Notes: generated by a model from the letters alone, not told the origin. A stretch of 64,000 bases of DNA from Henriciella sp. (GCA_013213785.1 JABSPZ010000005.1:416255-480254); one strand, 5' to 3'. Positions 33,578 to 43,081 are shown, numbered from the stretch's first letter. A program made the numbers and translations.

Positions 33578-34870
33578 ATGGGTTTGAAAGATAGAATCCA
33601 AAACAAAGTCGTCCGGCATCTGTTTGGGACTGAACGTCGAAACGCGAAGCGCAAAAAGGCTGAGCACCGTAGGAAACGCGCCGGATTACCTCATCATGTG
33701 GAATACTTCCATGAGGCCGGCGACCCATATTCGCACCTCGTCGCACAGGTGCTGCCAATTTTCTACGAAAGATACGATGTGGACCTTGAGGTGCACCTCG
33801 TTGCGCCTCCAGCAGATTGGGCTGCTCCAGATCGAGATCGCTTGCATCTAAACTCGCGGCGGGATGCAGCGCGCCTCGCGCAACGCGCAGGTCTCAAATT
33901 CGACGATCCAGGCGATCAACCGACTGCATCCGCGTTACATGTGGCCAACTCTGAACTATTGGATGCGATACGGTCAGGCGCATTCGTCTTACGCGCGCAA
34001 GAGATTGGGCGCAAACTCTGGAGTGGGGGCGATCTGTCCGCTGCGGCGAACTCAGAGCAAGCTGTGAGGTCTGCCTTAACCGCTTCAGCAGAGCAGCGAG
34101 ACAAACTAGGTCACTATTTAGGGGGCACACTCTACTACGCTGGCGAATGGTATTGGGGGCTCGATCGGTTACATTTTCTCGAGGAGCGTTTGAAGGAACT
34201 TGGCGCAGCCAATGCGCCTGATGCGCCCTTCATTTTTAACCCACCCGTCGTCCCATCGGGCTCATCTAGTCTTTCGGAGAGTAAGCGGCCTGAACTTCAT
34301 TGGTACTTGTCATTTCGGAGCCCATATACCGGCATCGTAGCCGATCGAGTAAAAGCGCTGGCGGATGCCTACAATGCAAATCTAAAGCTTCGCTTTGTGT
34401 TGCCGATGGTCATGCGCGGGATGCAAGTTCCTCGAATGAAGGGGTTCTACATCATGAGCGATACCGCTCGCGAAGCGGAACGCCAAAACATCCCCTTCGG
34501 AAATCTATTTGATCCTGTCGGAGAGCCTGTAGAGCGGGGTTACGCGATCCTTCATAGAGCGATCGAACTCGGCCGAGGATTTGAGTTTGCGCAGTCCTTT
34601 TTGTCTGGCGTTTGGTCTGAAGGTTTGAATGCTCGGACGGATCGAGACCTGAAAATAATCACCGAGCGATCTGGGCTGTCCTGGAGCGAAATGAAACCGC
34701 TTATCGGCGGCGATCATTGGCGGGCGGACGCAGAAGCCAACCAACAAGAAATGTTCAGTCACGGGCTATGGGGCGTACCGAGTTTCAGGGTCGGTGATGT
34801 CGCCGCATGGGGGCAAGACCGCCTCTGGGTCGTCGAAGATGCCCTCAAAGCGGTCACCCACAATAAATAG
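33578..34870 (+). CDS. DsbA-family / HCCA-isomerase-like tandem thioredoxin-fold protein
   Basis: A protein of about 430 residues containing two thioredoxin-fold units of the DsbA/2-hydroxychromene-2-carboxylate isomerase type. The first starts at HHVEYFHEAGDPYSHLV (about residue 32) and the second at LHWYLSFRSPYTGIVADRV (about 240). The second half is the better match and ends in MFSHGLWGVPSFRVGD, the cis-Pro loop region. There is no CxxC, so it is not a disulfide oxidase; a glutathione-dependent isomerase or transferase role is more likely. A TTG at 33563 is an alternative start. Two further small genes follow closely, forming an operon. Confidence 0.82.
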   Translation: MGLKDRIQNKVVRHLFGTERRNAKRKKAEHRRKRAGLPHHVEYFHEAGDPYSHLVAQVLPIFYERYDVDLEVHLVAPPADWAAPDRDRLHLNSRRDAARLAQRAGLKFDDPGDQPTASALHVANSELLDAIRSGAFVLRAQEIGRKLWSGGDLSAAANSEQAVRSALTASAEQRDKLGHYLGGTLYYAGEWYWGLDRLHFLEERLKELGAANAPDAPFIFNPPVVPSGSSSLSESKRPELHWYLSFRSPYTGIVADRVKALADAYNANLKLRFVLPMVMRGMQVPRMKGFYIMSDTAREAERQNIPFGNLFDPVGEPVERGYAILHRAIELGRGFEFAQSFLSGVWSEGLNARTDRDLKIITERSGLSWSEMKPLIGGDHWRADAEANQQEMFSHGLWGVPSFRVGDVAAWGQDRLWVVEDALKAVTHNK

Positions 34871-34890
34871 ACTAATCTGGAGGAGCCATC

Positions 34891-35352
34891 ATGGAAGTCA
34901 TCAACGAGGTTATGTCGTCCGACCCGCAAAGATTAGCCGAAATGGCTGAGAAAGGACCGGAGGGTCCGATCTTCATGATCAATCTGCTAAAGTTTAAAGA
35001 CAAAGCGGAATATGAAGATGGGCGAGAGACAGACCTTACCGGTCGACAAGCCTATCAAATCTATGGGGCAGGCGTGTCTCAACTCATCACGGAATATGAT
35101 GGGCGTATCCTTTTCATGGCGGACGTCACTTTTCTTTCGCTCGGGCAATTGGAGGACTTATGGGATGAAGTCGCAATCGCCGCCTATCCAGATCGCGGCG
35201 CACTGTTGCGGATGTCGACCTCCAAAGAGTGGAGAGACCTCTCAGTTCATCGCGCTGCGGGTCTTTCTGGACAATTGAATTTGGAAAGCGTGATGCCGAA
35301 CTTCGCTTGGGAGCTTCCTTGGATGAAGCTGTTTAAGAAGGAAATTCAATAG
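34891..35352 (+). CDS. DUF1330-like protein
   Basis: A 153-residue soluble protein with a dimeric alpha/beta-barrel (DUF1330-like) pattern: GPIFMINLLKFKDKAEY near 25, AYQIYGAGVSQLITEYDGRILFMADV near 55 and DRGALLRMSTSKEWRDLSVHRAAGL near 110. The family is uncharacterised. GGAGGAG precedes the ATG. It lies 20 bases after the thioredoxin-fold gene, and its stop overlaps the next start as TAGTG, so the three genes are one operon. Confidence 0.8.
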   Translation: MEVINEVMSSDPQRLAEMAEKGPEGPIFMINLLKFKDKAEYEDGRETDLTGRQAYQIYGAGVSQLITEYDGRILFMADVTFLSLGQLEDLWDEVAIAAYPDRGALLRMSTSKEWRDLSVHRAAGLSGQLNLESVMPNFAWELPWMKLFKKEIQ

Positions 35353-36437
35353 TGGTTTGGGGGAGGCGCCTTCTCATCGCAGCGGTGGGCCTTTTACTGG
35401 CCGGGCTGATTGCATTCAATTTATTCAAGGTTCAGATCGCATCTGCCGCGTTCAATCGGGTCTTAGATCAGCGGGTGGGGGCTGACCCCAGTCTTGAACT
35501 ACCAGATGGACTGCATGTTTATCTCTGTGGAACCGGGTCACCGATGCCGGATGCAACCCGCGCGGGGCCATGTATCGGTGTGCTGGCGGGCACGCGCCCC
35601 TTTGTCTTCGATGTCGGCTCTGGCGGCGCTAGAAATTTAGGCGCCATGGGGTTTCCGACGCAGCGTCTGGAGAGCGTTTATCTCACACACTTACACTCAG
35701 ATCATATTGATGGCCTCGGCGAGCTTTTGACCATTTCCTGGATCGGCGGGAGCAGGTCTACGCCAACGCCTGTTCGGGGGCCAGTGGGGACGCAAGAGGT
35801 CGTGGATGGGTTCAATGCGGCGTACCGGTTGGATAGCACTTATCGTGTCGCTCATCATGGGACTGCGGTTGCAAATCCAGATGGTTTTGGAGGGCTTGCG
35901 GAAGAGATTAGAATTCCCGCCGGACCAGGTGGTCAGTTGGTTCTCTTGGAAGAAGAGGACTTGAAAATCACAGTCATTCGCGTCGATCACGCGCCGATTG
36001 AGCCGGCATTTGGCTACCGGATCGATTATAAAGGTCGCTCAGTCTCAATCAGTGGCGACACGATCTATCAGCCCCGTTTCGTTGCGGCCTCAGAGGGTGT
36101 TGACGTCATGCTGCATGAAGCCCTCGATGTGGAGATGGTTGAAGCGATCGGCAGCAAGCTGGATGAGCGTGGTTTGACAAACCCAGCCAAGATTTTTTCC
36201 GATATTCTCGACTATCATACGGATCCCGAAGAGGCGGCCCGTGCCGCTAAGGAAGCTGGCGCGACGAGCCTCATTTATTATCACATCGTCCCGCAACTCC
36301 CGGTGAAGATCCTAGAATCGGTTTGGCTTGGAAATTCACGTTCGATCTTCGATGGGAAGATAACGGTTGGCCAGGATGGAATGCTCATCAGCCTTCCGGT
36401 TGGGAGTGATAAAATAAAGCAGACTCGCGTGTTGTAA
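35352..36437 (+). CDS. Membrane-anchored metallo-beta-lactamase-fold hydrolase
   Basis: A 361-residue protein. An N-terminal hydrophobic helix (LLIAAVGLLLAGLIAFNLF) serves as anchor or signal. The metal-binding HLHSDHIDG near residue 115 is the HxHxDH motif of the MBL fold, and later ligands are seen around DHAPIEPAFGYRI, ISGDTIY and the final YYHIVPQ histidine. Layout and length resemble the ribonuclease Z/arylsulfatase-like MBL branch with a periplasmic location. The start is a GTG overlapping the upstream stop. The substrate is unknown; the neighbouring sulfatase makes sulfate-ester hydrolysis one speculative option. Confidence 0.87.
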   Translation: MVWGRRLLIAAVGLLLAGLIAFNLFKVQIASAAFNRVLDQRVGADPSLELPDGLHVYLCGTGSPMPDATRAGPCIGVLAGTRPFVFDVGSGGARNLGAMGFPTQRLESVYLTHLHSDHIDGLGELLTISWIGGSRSTPTPVRGPVGTQEVVDGFNAAYRLDSTYRVAHHGTAVANPDGFGGLAEEIRIPAGPGGQLVLLEEEDLKITVIRVDHAPIEPAFGYRIDYKGRSVSISGDTIYQPRFVAASEGVDVMLHEALDVEMVEAIGSKLDERGLTNPAKIFSDILDYHTDPEEAARAAKEAGATSLIYYHIVPQLPVKILESVWLGNSRSIFDGKITVGQDGMLISLPVGSDKIKQTRVL

Positions 36438-36452
36438 CGCTATGGCGAGCGA

Positions 36453-37085
36453 TCAGGCTCGTCGCCTGCGATCCCTCACAAAGTTGATGATGCTCAAGCC
36501 GAGCCAACCAAGCAAGGCAAGCACCAAGGCGACCATCAGTTTAACATGAACGAACGAGATGAAGGGTCGTGTGATAAACACTTCAGTATGGTCGAGAGCG
36601 GCGAACTTGTGATGGCTGTTCTCCATCATTGAGGGCTCAACGGTCATAGTGAGAAGGTCACGCAACGACCGATAACGGACAACGGCCACACGATCGACGT
36701 CTTCTCCATACTTTCCGAGCATTAATCCGACCCGCTCGGAGACAAAGACCGGATGACTTCCGCGCTTGAATAGAAGTGGCATTACGACCCGGGCGTAGGC
36801 TCTGTCGGCTTCTCGCGCAGCTTCGCCATCTTTTATTTGTTCTAGGTTCACGGCATAGAATTCGTTGCCATCATCCTTTGCGATCATTTCTTCAAGATGG
36901 TCAGCGAGCCCATGTTCTGTTTCCTCCGGCGTGTCATAGCTCGCTCTCAACTGCGCGACCAAAGCTGCACCTTCCTCGGCCGAAATTGGTTTTCCTTTTC
37001 CACCATACCAGGATGAAAAGACTGCAAATACAATCAGGAGAGCGGCAATCCAAATGAGTTTAAGCGTTTGTGATTTGCTGAGCAT
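36453..37085 (-). CDS. Hypothetical protein with two membrane helices
   Basis: A 210-residue protein: an N-terminal helix (IWIAALLIVFAVFSSWYGG), a soluble middle and a C-terminal helix (LMVALVLALLGWLGLSII) with a basic tail. The middle (NEFYAVNLEQIKD, RAYARVVMPLLFKRGSHPVFVSE, VAVVRYRSLRDLL) has the strand/helix order of a DUF1330/EthD-like dimeric barrel, echoing the DUF1330-like gene on the opposite strand nearby. I do not recognise a named family. It is the last gene of the sulfatase cluster. Confidence 0.72.
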   Translation of the reverse strand: MLSKSQTLKLIWIAALLIVFAVFSSWYGGKGKPISAEEGAALVAQLRASYDTPEETEHGLADHLEEMIAKDDGNEFYAVNLEQIKDGEAAREADRAYARVVMPLLFKRGSHPVFVSERVGLMLGKYGEDVDRVAVVRYRSLRDLLTMTVEPSMMENSHHKFAALDHTEVFITRPFISFVHVKLMVALVLALLGWLGLSIINFVRDRRRRA

Positions 37086-37108
37086 TAGATTGGGCTCCTA
37101 GGCTGCTT

Positions 37109-38020
37109 TCAGTTTCCGATAGACGGGGTGTCCCGTGCAATCCGAAAACCAATATGGTTGGACGAGAAGTCGGTTTCTTGTGGTTGACGCGCCGCAGGAC
37201 GATAGCGCCGACAGAAATTATCCGCGCACAGAAAAGACCCGCCCTTAATTGTATGTGTCCCGGCATTGAAGGGCGTGTCTGTCCACTCCCAAACATTTCC
37301 AATCATGTCATAGAGACCAATCTTATCGGCCTCAAAACAACCAACATCAGCGATGCCGCGAAAGCCATCCTCGCCGGTATCTGCGGTGGGAAAGATCCCT
37401 TGCCAGGTGTTTGCACGCGGACCAGCCTCGGAATAGGCTCCAGACATCTGGTTCTCAGGATCGGGCAAACCAAGCTGCGCGGCATATTCCCATTCAACTT
37501 CGTTAGGAAGGCGACCCCCGGCCCAGTTGGCATAAGCTTCTGCGTCTTGCTTTGTGACATGAACAACGGGTGCATTCAGGCGTTCTGATTGAGACCGCCA
37601 CGTCGTGGTTTCTCCGAGCGTCCAGGTCACCGTTTCCTCATTTGCCGCACCAGGATGGATGAATACAGCGGAGCCAGCGCCAGCGCGGCCTTCCGCAATG
37701 CCTCGCTCAGCCTCGGTGACGTAGCCGGTTGCGTCGACGAATTCCTGGAATTGGGCATTCGTGACTTCATGTGTCTGGATCCAAAACGCGTCCACCTCGA
37801 ACCGCTCAGATGAGCGCTCCTCTGGATAGATGGGGTTGTTTCCTTTCACCAAAGTGCCGGAATGGATTTGGACATAGGAGCCGAGCTCATCGATGCTTAA
37901 TCCGCAACTAGATGACGACGGCGAAGGCGTTGTCGTTTGATTGCAAGCTGACAGGGCCATTCCCGCGACCAGGGCCGCTCCGAGTGCACCGATCCGATAT
38001 CGACTAAGCGGTATCGACAT
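37109..38020 (-). CDS. Formylglycine-generating-enzyme family lipoprotein
   Basis: A 303-residue protein with a lipobox ALSAC near residue 25 and an FGE-sulfatase (SUMF1) domain: HEVTNAQFQEFVDATGY, LNAPVVHVTKQDAEAYANW, GRLPNEVEWEYAAQLG, LYDMIGNVWEWTDTP and GSFLCADNFCRRYRPAARQ. The two cysteines in CADNFC correspond to the catalytic Cys pair of true formylglycine-generating enzymes, which many look-alikes lack, so activity is plausible. It lies two genes from a Cys-type sulfatase, the usual client. An export signal implies it acts outside the cytoplasm. The 5' end overlaps the TetR gene by 17 bases. Confidence 0.9.
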   Translation of the reverse strand: MSIPLSRYRIGALGAALVAGMALSACNQTTTPSPSSSSCGLSIDELGSYVQIHSGTLVKGNNPIYPEERSSERFEVDAFWIQTHEVTNAQFQEFVDATGYVTEAERGIAEGRAGAGSAVFIHPGAANEETVTWTLGETTTWRSQSERLNAPVVHVTKQDAEAYANWAGGRLPNEVEWEYAAQLGLPDPENQMSGAYSEAGPRANTWQGIFPTADTGEDGFRGIADVGCFEADKIGLYDMIGNVWEWTDTPFNAGTHTIKGGSFLCADNFCRRYRPAARQPQETDFSSNHIGFRIARDTPSIGN

Positions 38021-38630
38021 TTGCGATCAATCCCTCGAGCATGAGACGGATGGTTTTCTTGGCGCTCGCGACTGAGAGGTTCTGGTCTTGCCTAAGGCGT
38101 CGCCACGTTGGGAATCCGAGTGTGACTTCTATCGCTGCGAAGAGGGTTCGGTCCTCTACGATCTCAGACGAAAGAATTGCCTTCAGCATGGACCGCTCGA
38201 GTGCGATGTCGCGTTTATACTGTTTTTGGATGAAGTCTGACTGATGATAACGCAGGATCATGCTGACCCGCATCGGAAAGACCGCTTCATAGACTTCTGC
38301 TCGGCGCTCGACGCATTCTAAAAGTCGCTCTCGCCAGGTGGTCGCTTTGAAGGGGGCTTCGATCTTCGGCAAGATCGCCGCCATCAGTTCTTTCGACATC
38401 TCATCATAGATGCTGTCCATGTCTTCAAAATGACGGAATACAGTGCGCAGACCTACATTGGCACGGTCCGCAACAATAACCGCGCTTGGGGACATGTTGC
38501 CTTCAGAAATCAGCTCGAACATCGCTTCAATGATGCGGCGGCGACTTCGGTCACTTCTTTGTCGGCGTCCATCATCCGTTTCGACTTCGAGTTTTGGCCA
38601 TGGGCTCTTTTTCTTGGTGGCGGTGCTCAA
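38004..38630 (-). CDS. TetR family transcriptional regulator
   Basis: A 208-residue regulator. An N-terminal helix-turn-helix (RIIEAMFELISEGNMSPSA, then VADRANVGLRTVFRHFEDM) is followed by an all-helical ligand-binding domain. Its position between the sulfatase and the FGE gene, overlapping the latter by 17 bases, suggests it controls this cluster. No operator could be assigned by eye. Confidence 0.9.
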   Translation of the reverse strand: MSTATKKKSPWPKLEVETDDGRRQRSDRSRRRIIEAMFELISEGNMSPSAVIVADRANVGLRTVFRHFEDMDSIYDEMSKELMAAILPKIEAPFKATTWRERLLECVERRAEVYEAVFPMRVSMILRYHQSDFIQKQYKRDIALERSMLKAILSSEIVEDRTLFAAIEVTLGFPTWRRLRQDQNLSVASAKKTIRLMLEGLIANVDTA

Positions 38631-38649
38631 CGTTGGAAACTTTCTGTAT

Positions 38650-40323
38650 TCAATTCGGCCAAATTACATATTCGTCCTGCGCAGTTGGCGTTTGATCGAC
38701 GGTTTTATCAATCAGTATCGGACTCGTGATCTTATGCGGATATAGTGGTTCGACGGCGTCTGCATAGTGATCCGCGAGAAGGGATTTTAGCTCTGCGACT
38801 TTGTCAGGGCGCGCGTCGGCAAGATCTGATTGTTCAGTTGGGTCTTCCGCGAGATTGAACAGCCAAGTTTTGTCTTGTTGCTCGTCGACTTGCAATTTCC
38901 AATCCGCTGCTCGGACGACTTTGTAGGTGCCAGAGGACCAATAGATTGCATCATTCGGACGCTCAATGGCGCCGTCTCCCGTGGCTTCAGGCAAGATGTT
39001 TTGCCCATCGATAACAAGGTCGGTTGGGAGGCTAGCGCCAGCTGCTGCGGCGAGTGTGGGGAATAGGTCAATATGAGCCACGGGCGTATCGACAACCGTG
39101 CCAGGGGTAATCTTTGCCGGCCATTTCACAAAGAGGGGCACGCGAATGCCACCTTCAAAGAGCGTGATTTTCCACCCCCGAAACGGCGCGTTGACTTCCG
39201 GTAGACCGATATAGCCAGCTCCACCATTATCACTGCTGAGAACGATAATTGTGTTTTCAGCGAGTCCCTCAGCCTCCAGCTTTTCCATCACGCGCCCAAC
39301 GCTGCGGTCTAGGGCGTGGATCATCGCGGCATAGACGCGCTCGCGATGGGGCTCGATATCACCGACCGCGTCATAGTCTGCTTGCGTTGCTTGAAGCGGC
39401 GTATGCGGTGCCCAGTGCGCCAGGTAGAGGAAGAAAGGATGGTTCTTGTTCGCCTCGATGACGCGTAGGCTCTCATCCGTCCACCAGTCCGTCAGATATC
39501 CGCCGGGTTCAAATGGTGCGCTGCCATTGAAGGAGGCCGCGTATTGCATCCTGGCCCAAAGGAATTTGTCGATGGGGTCGAAGTCCAGCTTGGCATTCAC
39601 AACGTCTGGAGAGTCTTCGTTTAAAAACAGACCGCTATGCATCATAAGACTTTCATCGAAGCCTTGTACATTCGGAAGATATTCAGGCTGCCGCCCTAAA
39701 TGCCATTTGCCGATATGCACCGTGTGGTAGTCATGCTCTTGCAGCAGCTCCGCAATGGTGACTTCCGACGTCGGCAATCCTTGTTGCTCAAAGGGGAGAG
39801 CGCCTTCACCAATATCACGGTTCGGTGTGACTTGTGGCACGTGCGGACGGCTGCGCCCATTCGCGATGGTAGAGATCACTGTGCTCATCCCATCCGGTGT
39901 TGGCGTGAATTCAAACCCTGTGCGTGTAGGGTAACGGCCGGTCATCAACATCGCGCGTGATGGCGCGCAAGTGCCCGTTCCGGAATAGGCTTGAGAGAAA
40001 ACCGCGCCTTCGGCTGCGAGCCGATCAATGTTTGGTGTCGGGACCTTGCCGTCCGCAACACCGCCTCCGAACGTCGACAAATCATTATAACCGAAATCGT
40101 CGAGAAGAATGAAGACGATGTTCGGTGGACGGCTTTCATCCGATGCACGGGGTTCGCTTGGACCCGCTTGCCAGGTTATGGGTTGATTTGGCGCGATGAA
40201 TTCTTTTGCGGCTTCTGCTCGGTTTAACACGATATGTGTGAGGATGGTCGCGCGGTTCATCCAAATCAGCGTTCCGGCGACGGCGACAAAAACGAGAAGT
40301 CCAATAGCAATCTTCTTGAACAT
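38650..40323 (-). CDS. Arylsulfatase-type sulfatase
   Basis: A 557-residue type I sulfatase with an N-terminal membrane or signal helix (IAIGLLVFVAVAGTLIWM). The signature CAPSRAMLMTGRYPTRTG near residue 117 contains the C-x-P-S-R that is modified to formylglycine. Metal ligands occur in FILLDDFGYND near 75 and in LSSDNGGAGY near 370, and the HIGKWHLGR motif is near 200. The enzyme should hydrolyse sulfate esters in the periplasm. It needs the FGE encoded two genes downstream. The natural substrate (sulfated polysaccharide or aryl sulfate) is not evident. Confidence 0.93.
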   Translation of the reverse strand: MFKKIAIGLLVFVAVAGTLIWMNRATILTHIVLNRAEAAKEFIAPNQPITWQAGPSEPRASDESRPPNIVFILLDDFGYNDLSTFGGGVADGKVPTPNIDRLAAEGAVFSQAYSGTGTCAPSRAMLMTGRYPTRTGFEFTPTPDGMSTVISTIANGRSRPHVPQVTPNRDIGEGALPFEQQGLPTSEVTIAELLQEHDYHTVHIGKWHLGRQPEYLPNVQGFDESLMMHSGLFLNEDSPDVVNAKLDFDPIDKFLWARMQYAASFNGSAPFEPGGYLTDWWTDESLRVIEANKNHPFFLYLAHWAPHTPLQATQADYDAVGDIEPHRERVYAAMIHALDRSVGRVMEKLEAEGLAENTIIVLSSDNGGAGYIGLPEVNAPFRGWKITLFEGGIRVPLFVKWPAKITPGTVVDTPVAHIDLFPTLAAAAGASLPTDLVIDGQNILPEATGDGAIERPNDAIYWSSGTYKVVRAADWKLQVDEQQDKTWLFNLAEDPTEQSDLADARPDKVAELKSLLADHYADAVEPLYPHKITSPILIDKTVDQTPTAQDEYVIWPN

Positions 40324-40335
40324 GACTCAATCCAC

Positions 40336-41367
40336 CTATTTGAATAATGCTTCGCAACCCGAGCCTGCGAGCAAGGCATCCACCGATCCGCGTTCATTGT
40401 CTGACAAAGCAGAGTGATCTTCTCGGAGCCAATGCAAGCACTTTGCTTGGTATTTGAATGTCGGTTGCGTCCATGCACGGCCATCAATTTCGGTTTCAAA
40501 TGAAGTATCGCCCTGAAGAACGGCTTTCGCATTTGCTAACATGGCAGGTGTGTAAGTGCGTCCGATCTCGGACAACAAGGGCGTGAGCGCTTCCCTCGCA
40601 TCGTCGGCTGAAAACCACTCGGATTCGGTCGGCGACAATCCAGAGAGATCTTCCATCAGATCGACCCAGGCGCGAACGCGTTGTGAGACACGAGAAGTGA
40701 TCGCGGCTGACGTCGGTTCAACGATCGCGAGTTGGGTCAGCTGACCAAACAAAGCGAAGTCCGCTGAAGATGGGCGCGCGCCAAGAACAAAACCTTTGCG
40801 CTGTATCAGTTTATCCAAGATGTCGACGAGCCGCTCATATGACGACTCGATCGTCTCTGCGGTCACTTCGTTTGAGCCTACCACGTAAAGGCGATCGATT
40901 TGACGTTTTGCAAAATTGGCCCCGAACTCTTTTGCCATATCTTCCGGCGCTTTATTCATGCCCCAGAAGACGAGCAAAGATGCAGCATTCTTCCAATCCG
41001 CTTCATGCGCCCAACGGAAGTGAAACATCGCTTTGGTGAGCCATTCATCCGCAAAGTCTTCAATCAACGCGTTGATGAATTTGAGTGTCGGGTCAGTTGG
41101 GATGACCGATCGACCTGCATAATCGGCCTCAAGTCGGCGTATGATCGGGGTCGAATCAGTGACCGGGATCAATTCGCCATTCTCTCCATCGGGAAAAAAG
41201 AAGGTGGGCAACAATCGGACTTTTGGCTCCGGATAACCCTCTGGGATGTTTCCGGTGCCCCAATAAATGGAATAGGGAAGTCGCCGATACCGTAGCAGGC
41301 TCAACATTTTTCGGGTGTATGGAGACCCTGGGGCGCCCGTAAACTCGAGCCGATCGATTGCAGTCAC
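40336..41367 (-). CDS. Glutathione S-transferase family protein
   Basis: A 343-residue GST with an N-terminal thioredoxin-fold domain (LEFTGAPGSPYTRKMLSLL; the glutathione-site LPTFFFPDGENGELIPVTDSTPIIRRL region near 55-80 carries the Asp-Ser pair) and a helical C-terminal domain (FVLGARPSSADFALFGQL near 200). About 100 extra C-terminal residues follow, including a repeated AFx-like helical segment. It lies 12 bases upstream of the sulfatase gene and heads the minus-strand cluster. Confidence 0.85.
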   Translation of the reverse strand: MTAIDRLEFTGAPGSPYTRKMLSLLRYRRLPYSIYWGTGNIPEGYPEPKVRLLPTFFFPDGENGELIPVTDSTPIIRRLEADYAGRSVIPTDPTLKFINALIEDFADEWLTKAMFHFRWAHEADWKNAASLLVFWGMNKAPEDMAKEFGANFAKRQIDRLYVVGSNEVTAETIESSYERLVDILDKLIQRKGFVLGARPSSADFALFGQLTQLAIVEPTSAAITSRVSQRVRAWVDLMEDLSGLSPTESEWFSADDAREALTPLLSEIGRTYTPAMLANAKAVLQGDTSFETEIDGRAWTQPTFKYQAKCLHWLREDHSALSDNERGSVDALLAGSGCEALFK

Positions 41368-41462
41368 GATTGTTTCCTCCGAGCGAGGATCGTAATTATG
41401 GCATTTCGAATGTCAATATAATTTGCTGGGTCAGATAGCCATACGACTGCGTGCTCGATGTC

Positions 41463-42356
41463 CTACGCAACCTCATGACCCAGCGCAGCTGTGTAGATTT
41501 CAAACCAAGTTTGACGATCCATCTCGACTGAAGTCGCGGCAGCGCTCTGAGCGATACGTTCGAGCTTGTTCGTCCCAAGTACGGGAATAATATTTGCCGG
41601 GTGCGTAAGGAGCCAAGCAATCGCAACGCCTGCGACGTCCACGCCTTTTTCAGAAGCGATCGTGGCGAGCGTGTGTCTCACTTTTTCGTGGTCACCACCA
41701 AACAGTGATCCGCCGCCTAGTGGTGACCAAGCCATGGGAGCGATACTGCGCTCCTGCAGGAAGGCGAGATCGCCATTTGTAAATGCCTCATGGGCAAGAA
41801 CACTCATCTCAATTTGATTGGTCGCAAGCTTATTTTTCATCGCCGATTGCAGCAGACTCCAGTCCCAAGGCCGGAAATTGGAGACCCCGACCGCTCTGAC
41901 CTTTCCGCTGGCAATAAGGTCATCAAGAGCAGCGCCGGTTTCGAGATGATCCATGAATGGGTCAGGGCGGTGAATCAGTAGAAGATCGATTAGCTCAATC
42001 TGCATCAGTTCCAATGACTGGTTGACCGAGCCCTCAATGTGGTGGCGGCTCGTATCATAATGTTTTACTCGGGCGCCACTGTGACGCCCCATTGGAGCTA
42101 TGATATCGCATTTCGTGACGATCTCGATTTTCTCTCGCAGTTGCGGGGCGCCTTTAAGGCAGTTGCCTAAAATCGCTTCGGCTTCATATCCGCCGTAAAT
42201 GTCTGCTTGGTCCATTGTTGTGATGCCGTGCTCAAGACAGGTTTCGATCTTTGCCTGCACGTGTTTGGTAGAGGTATCTTCATCATCGCCAAGGCGCCAC
42301 ATGCCATAGACCAATCTCGATAGGGATAGCGATGGGGTAAGATCGACGCGTTCCAT
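41463..42356 (-). CDS. Aldo/keto reductase
   Basis: A 297-residue NADPH-dependent reductase barrel. The family signatures are TTMDQADIYGGYEAE near 48 (catalytic Asp and Tyr), DLLLIHRPDPFM near 127, RAVGVSNFRPWDW near 154 and the C-terminal IIPVLGTNKLERI near 262. It resembles the YdhF-type oxidoreductases. A longer plus-side neighbour is lacking; it stands between the GST gene and the Lrp gene without tight coupling. Confidence 0.93.
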   Translation of the reverse strand: MERVDLTPSLSLSRLVYGMWRLGDDEDTSTKHVQAKIETCLEHGITTMDQADIYGGYEAEAILGNCLKGAPQLREKIEIVTKCDIIAPMGRHSGARVKHYDTSRHHIEGSVNQSLELMQIELIDLLLIHRPDPFMDHLETGAALDDLIASGKVRAVGVSNFRPWDWSLLQSAMKNKLATNQIEMSVLAHEAFTNGDLAFLQERSIAPMAWSPLGGGSLFGGDHEKVRHTLATIASEKGVDVAGVAIAWLLTHPANIIPVLGTNKLERIAQSAAATSVEMDRQTWFEIYTAALGHEVA

Positions 42357-42512
42357 TTAAGCGAACTCCTTTGCTGGAATCGTAACTGGCATGGTTGATC
42401 GTGCACGGCCATACACTTTGAGCTCATCGCGTCCACTTAAAGTTAGCGTTCGTCTGATTTTTATGGGAAGAGCGCCCCAGCACAAAGCGTCCAAAGTAAC
42501 GGCACACGACCG

Positions 42513-42971
42513 CTAGACTGGTAACTCAGTCGTATTCTTTAAGCATTCCATCGCGAAGGTGGCACTTACGTCGGCAACCTCCATTTTGGAGATCAGCGCT
42601 TTGTAAACACGGTCATAGTCCGCCACGGACCGCACTGCGACTTTAAGCAAATAGTCTACATCTCCTGCCATGCGATAGAATTCGACTACTTCAGGAATCT
42701 TGGCGACTGTTTTCGCGAACTTCGTCAGCCAGGCGGAGGAATGGTCATTGGTTTTGATTGCGACAAAGACGGTTTGGCCAAACCCGAGCTTGTCTGGGTC
42801 ACATATTGCAACACGGGCTTGGATGATTCCGTCGTCTTCCAGTCTCCGGACGCGGCGCCAGCACGTATTGACTGAAACGCTCAGTTTTTCCGCAATTGCC
42901 TCTAATGAGGTCGAGGAATCGCGCTGTAAAATTCTTATAATTTCACGATCGGTGTCATCAATAATTTTCAT
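42513..42971 (-). CDS. Lrp/AsnC family transcriptional regulator
   Basis: A 152-residue regulator: an N-terminal HTH (DREIIRILQRDSSTSLEAIAE, VNTCWRRVRRLEDDGII) and a C-terminal RAM ligand-binding domain (VEFYRMAGDVDYLLKVAV). It is divergent from the cysteine-synthase gene with 110 AT-rich bases between them, the common arrangement for an Lrp-type regulator and its target; regulation by an amino acid is inferred. Confidence 0.92.
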   Translation of the reverse strand: MKIIDDTDREIIRILQRDSSTSLEAIAEKLSVSVNTCWRRVRRLEDDGIIQARVAICDPDKLGFGQTVFVAIKTNDHSSAWLTKFAKTVAKIPEVVEFYRMAGDVDYLLKVAVRSVADYDRVYKALISKMEVADVSATFAMECLKNTTELPV

Positions 42972-43081
42972 AATGATAGTATATATCCGAAAAATAATAA
43001 CAAAAAGACCTAAAATATGTTCGTTTTAAGCGATGTTTTTCGTGTTTGGTGCGGATAAAGTCTCCACAAGAGGAGATCGAG

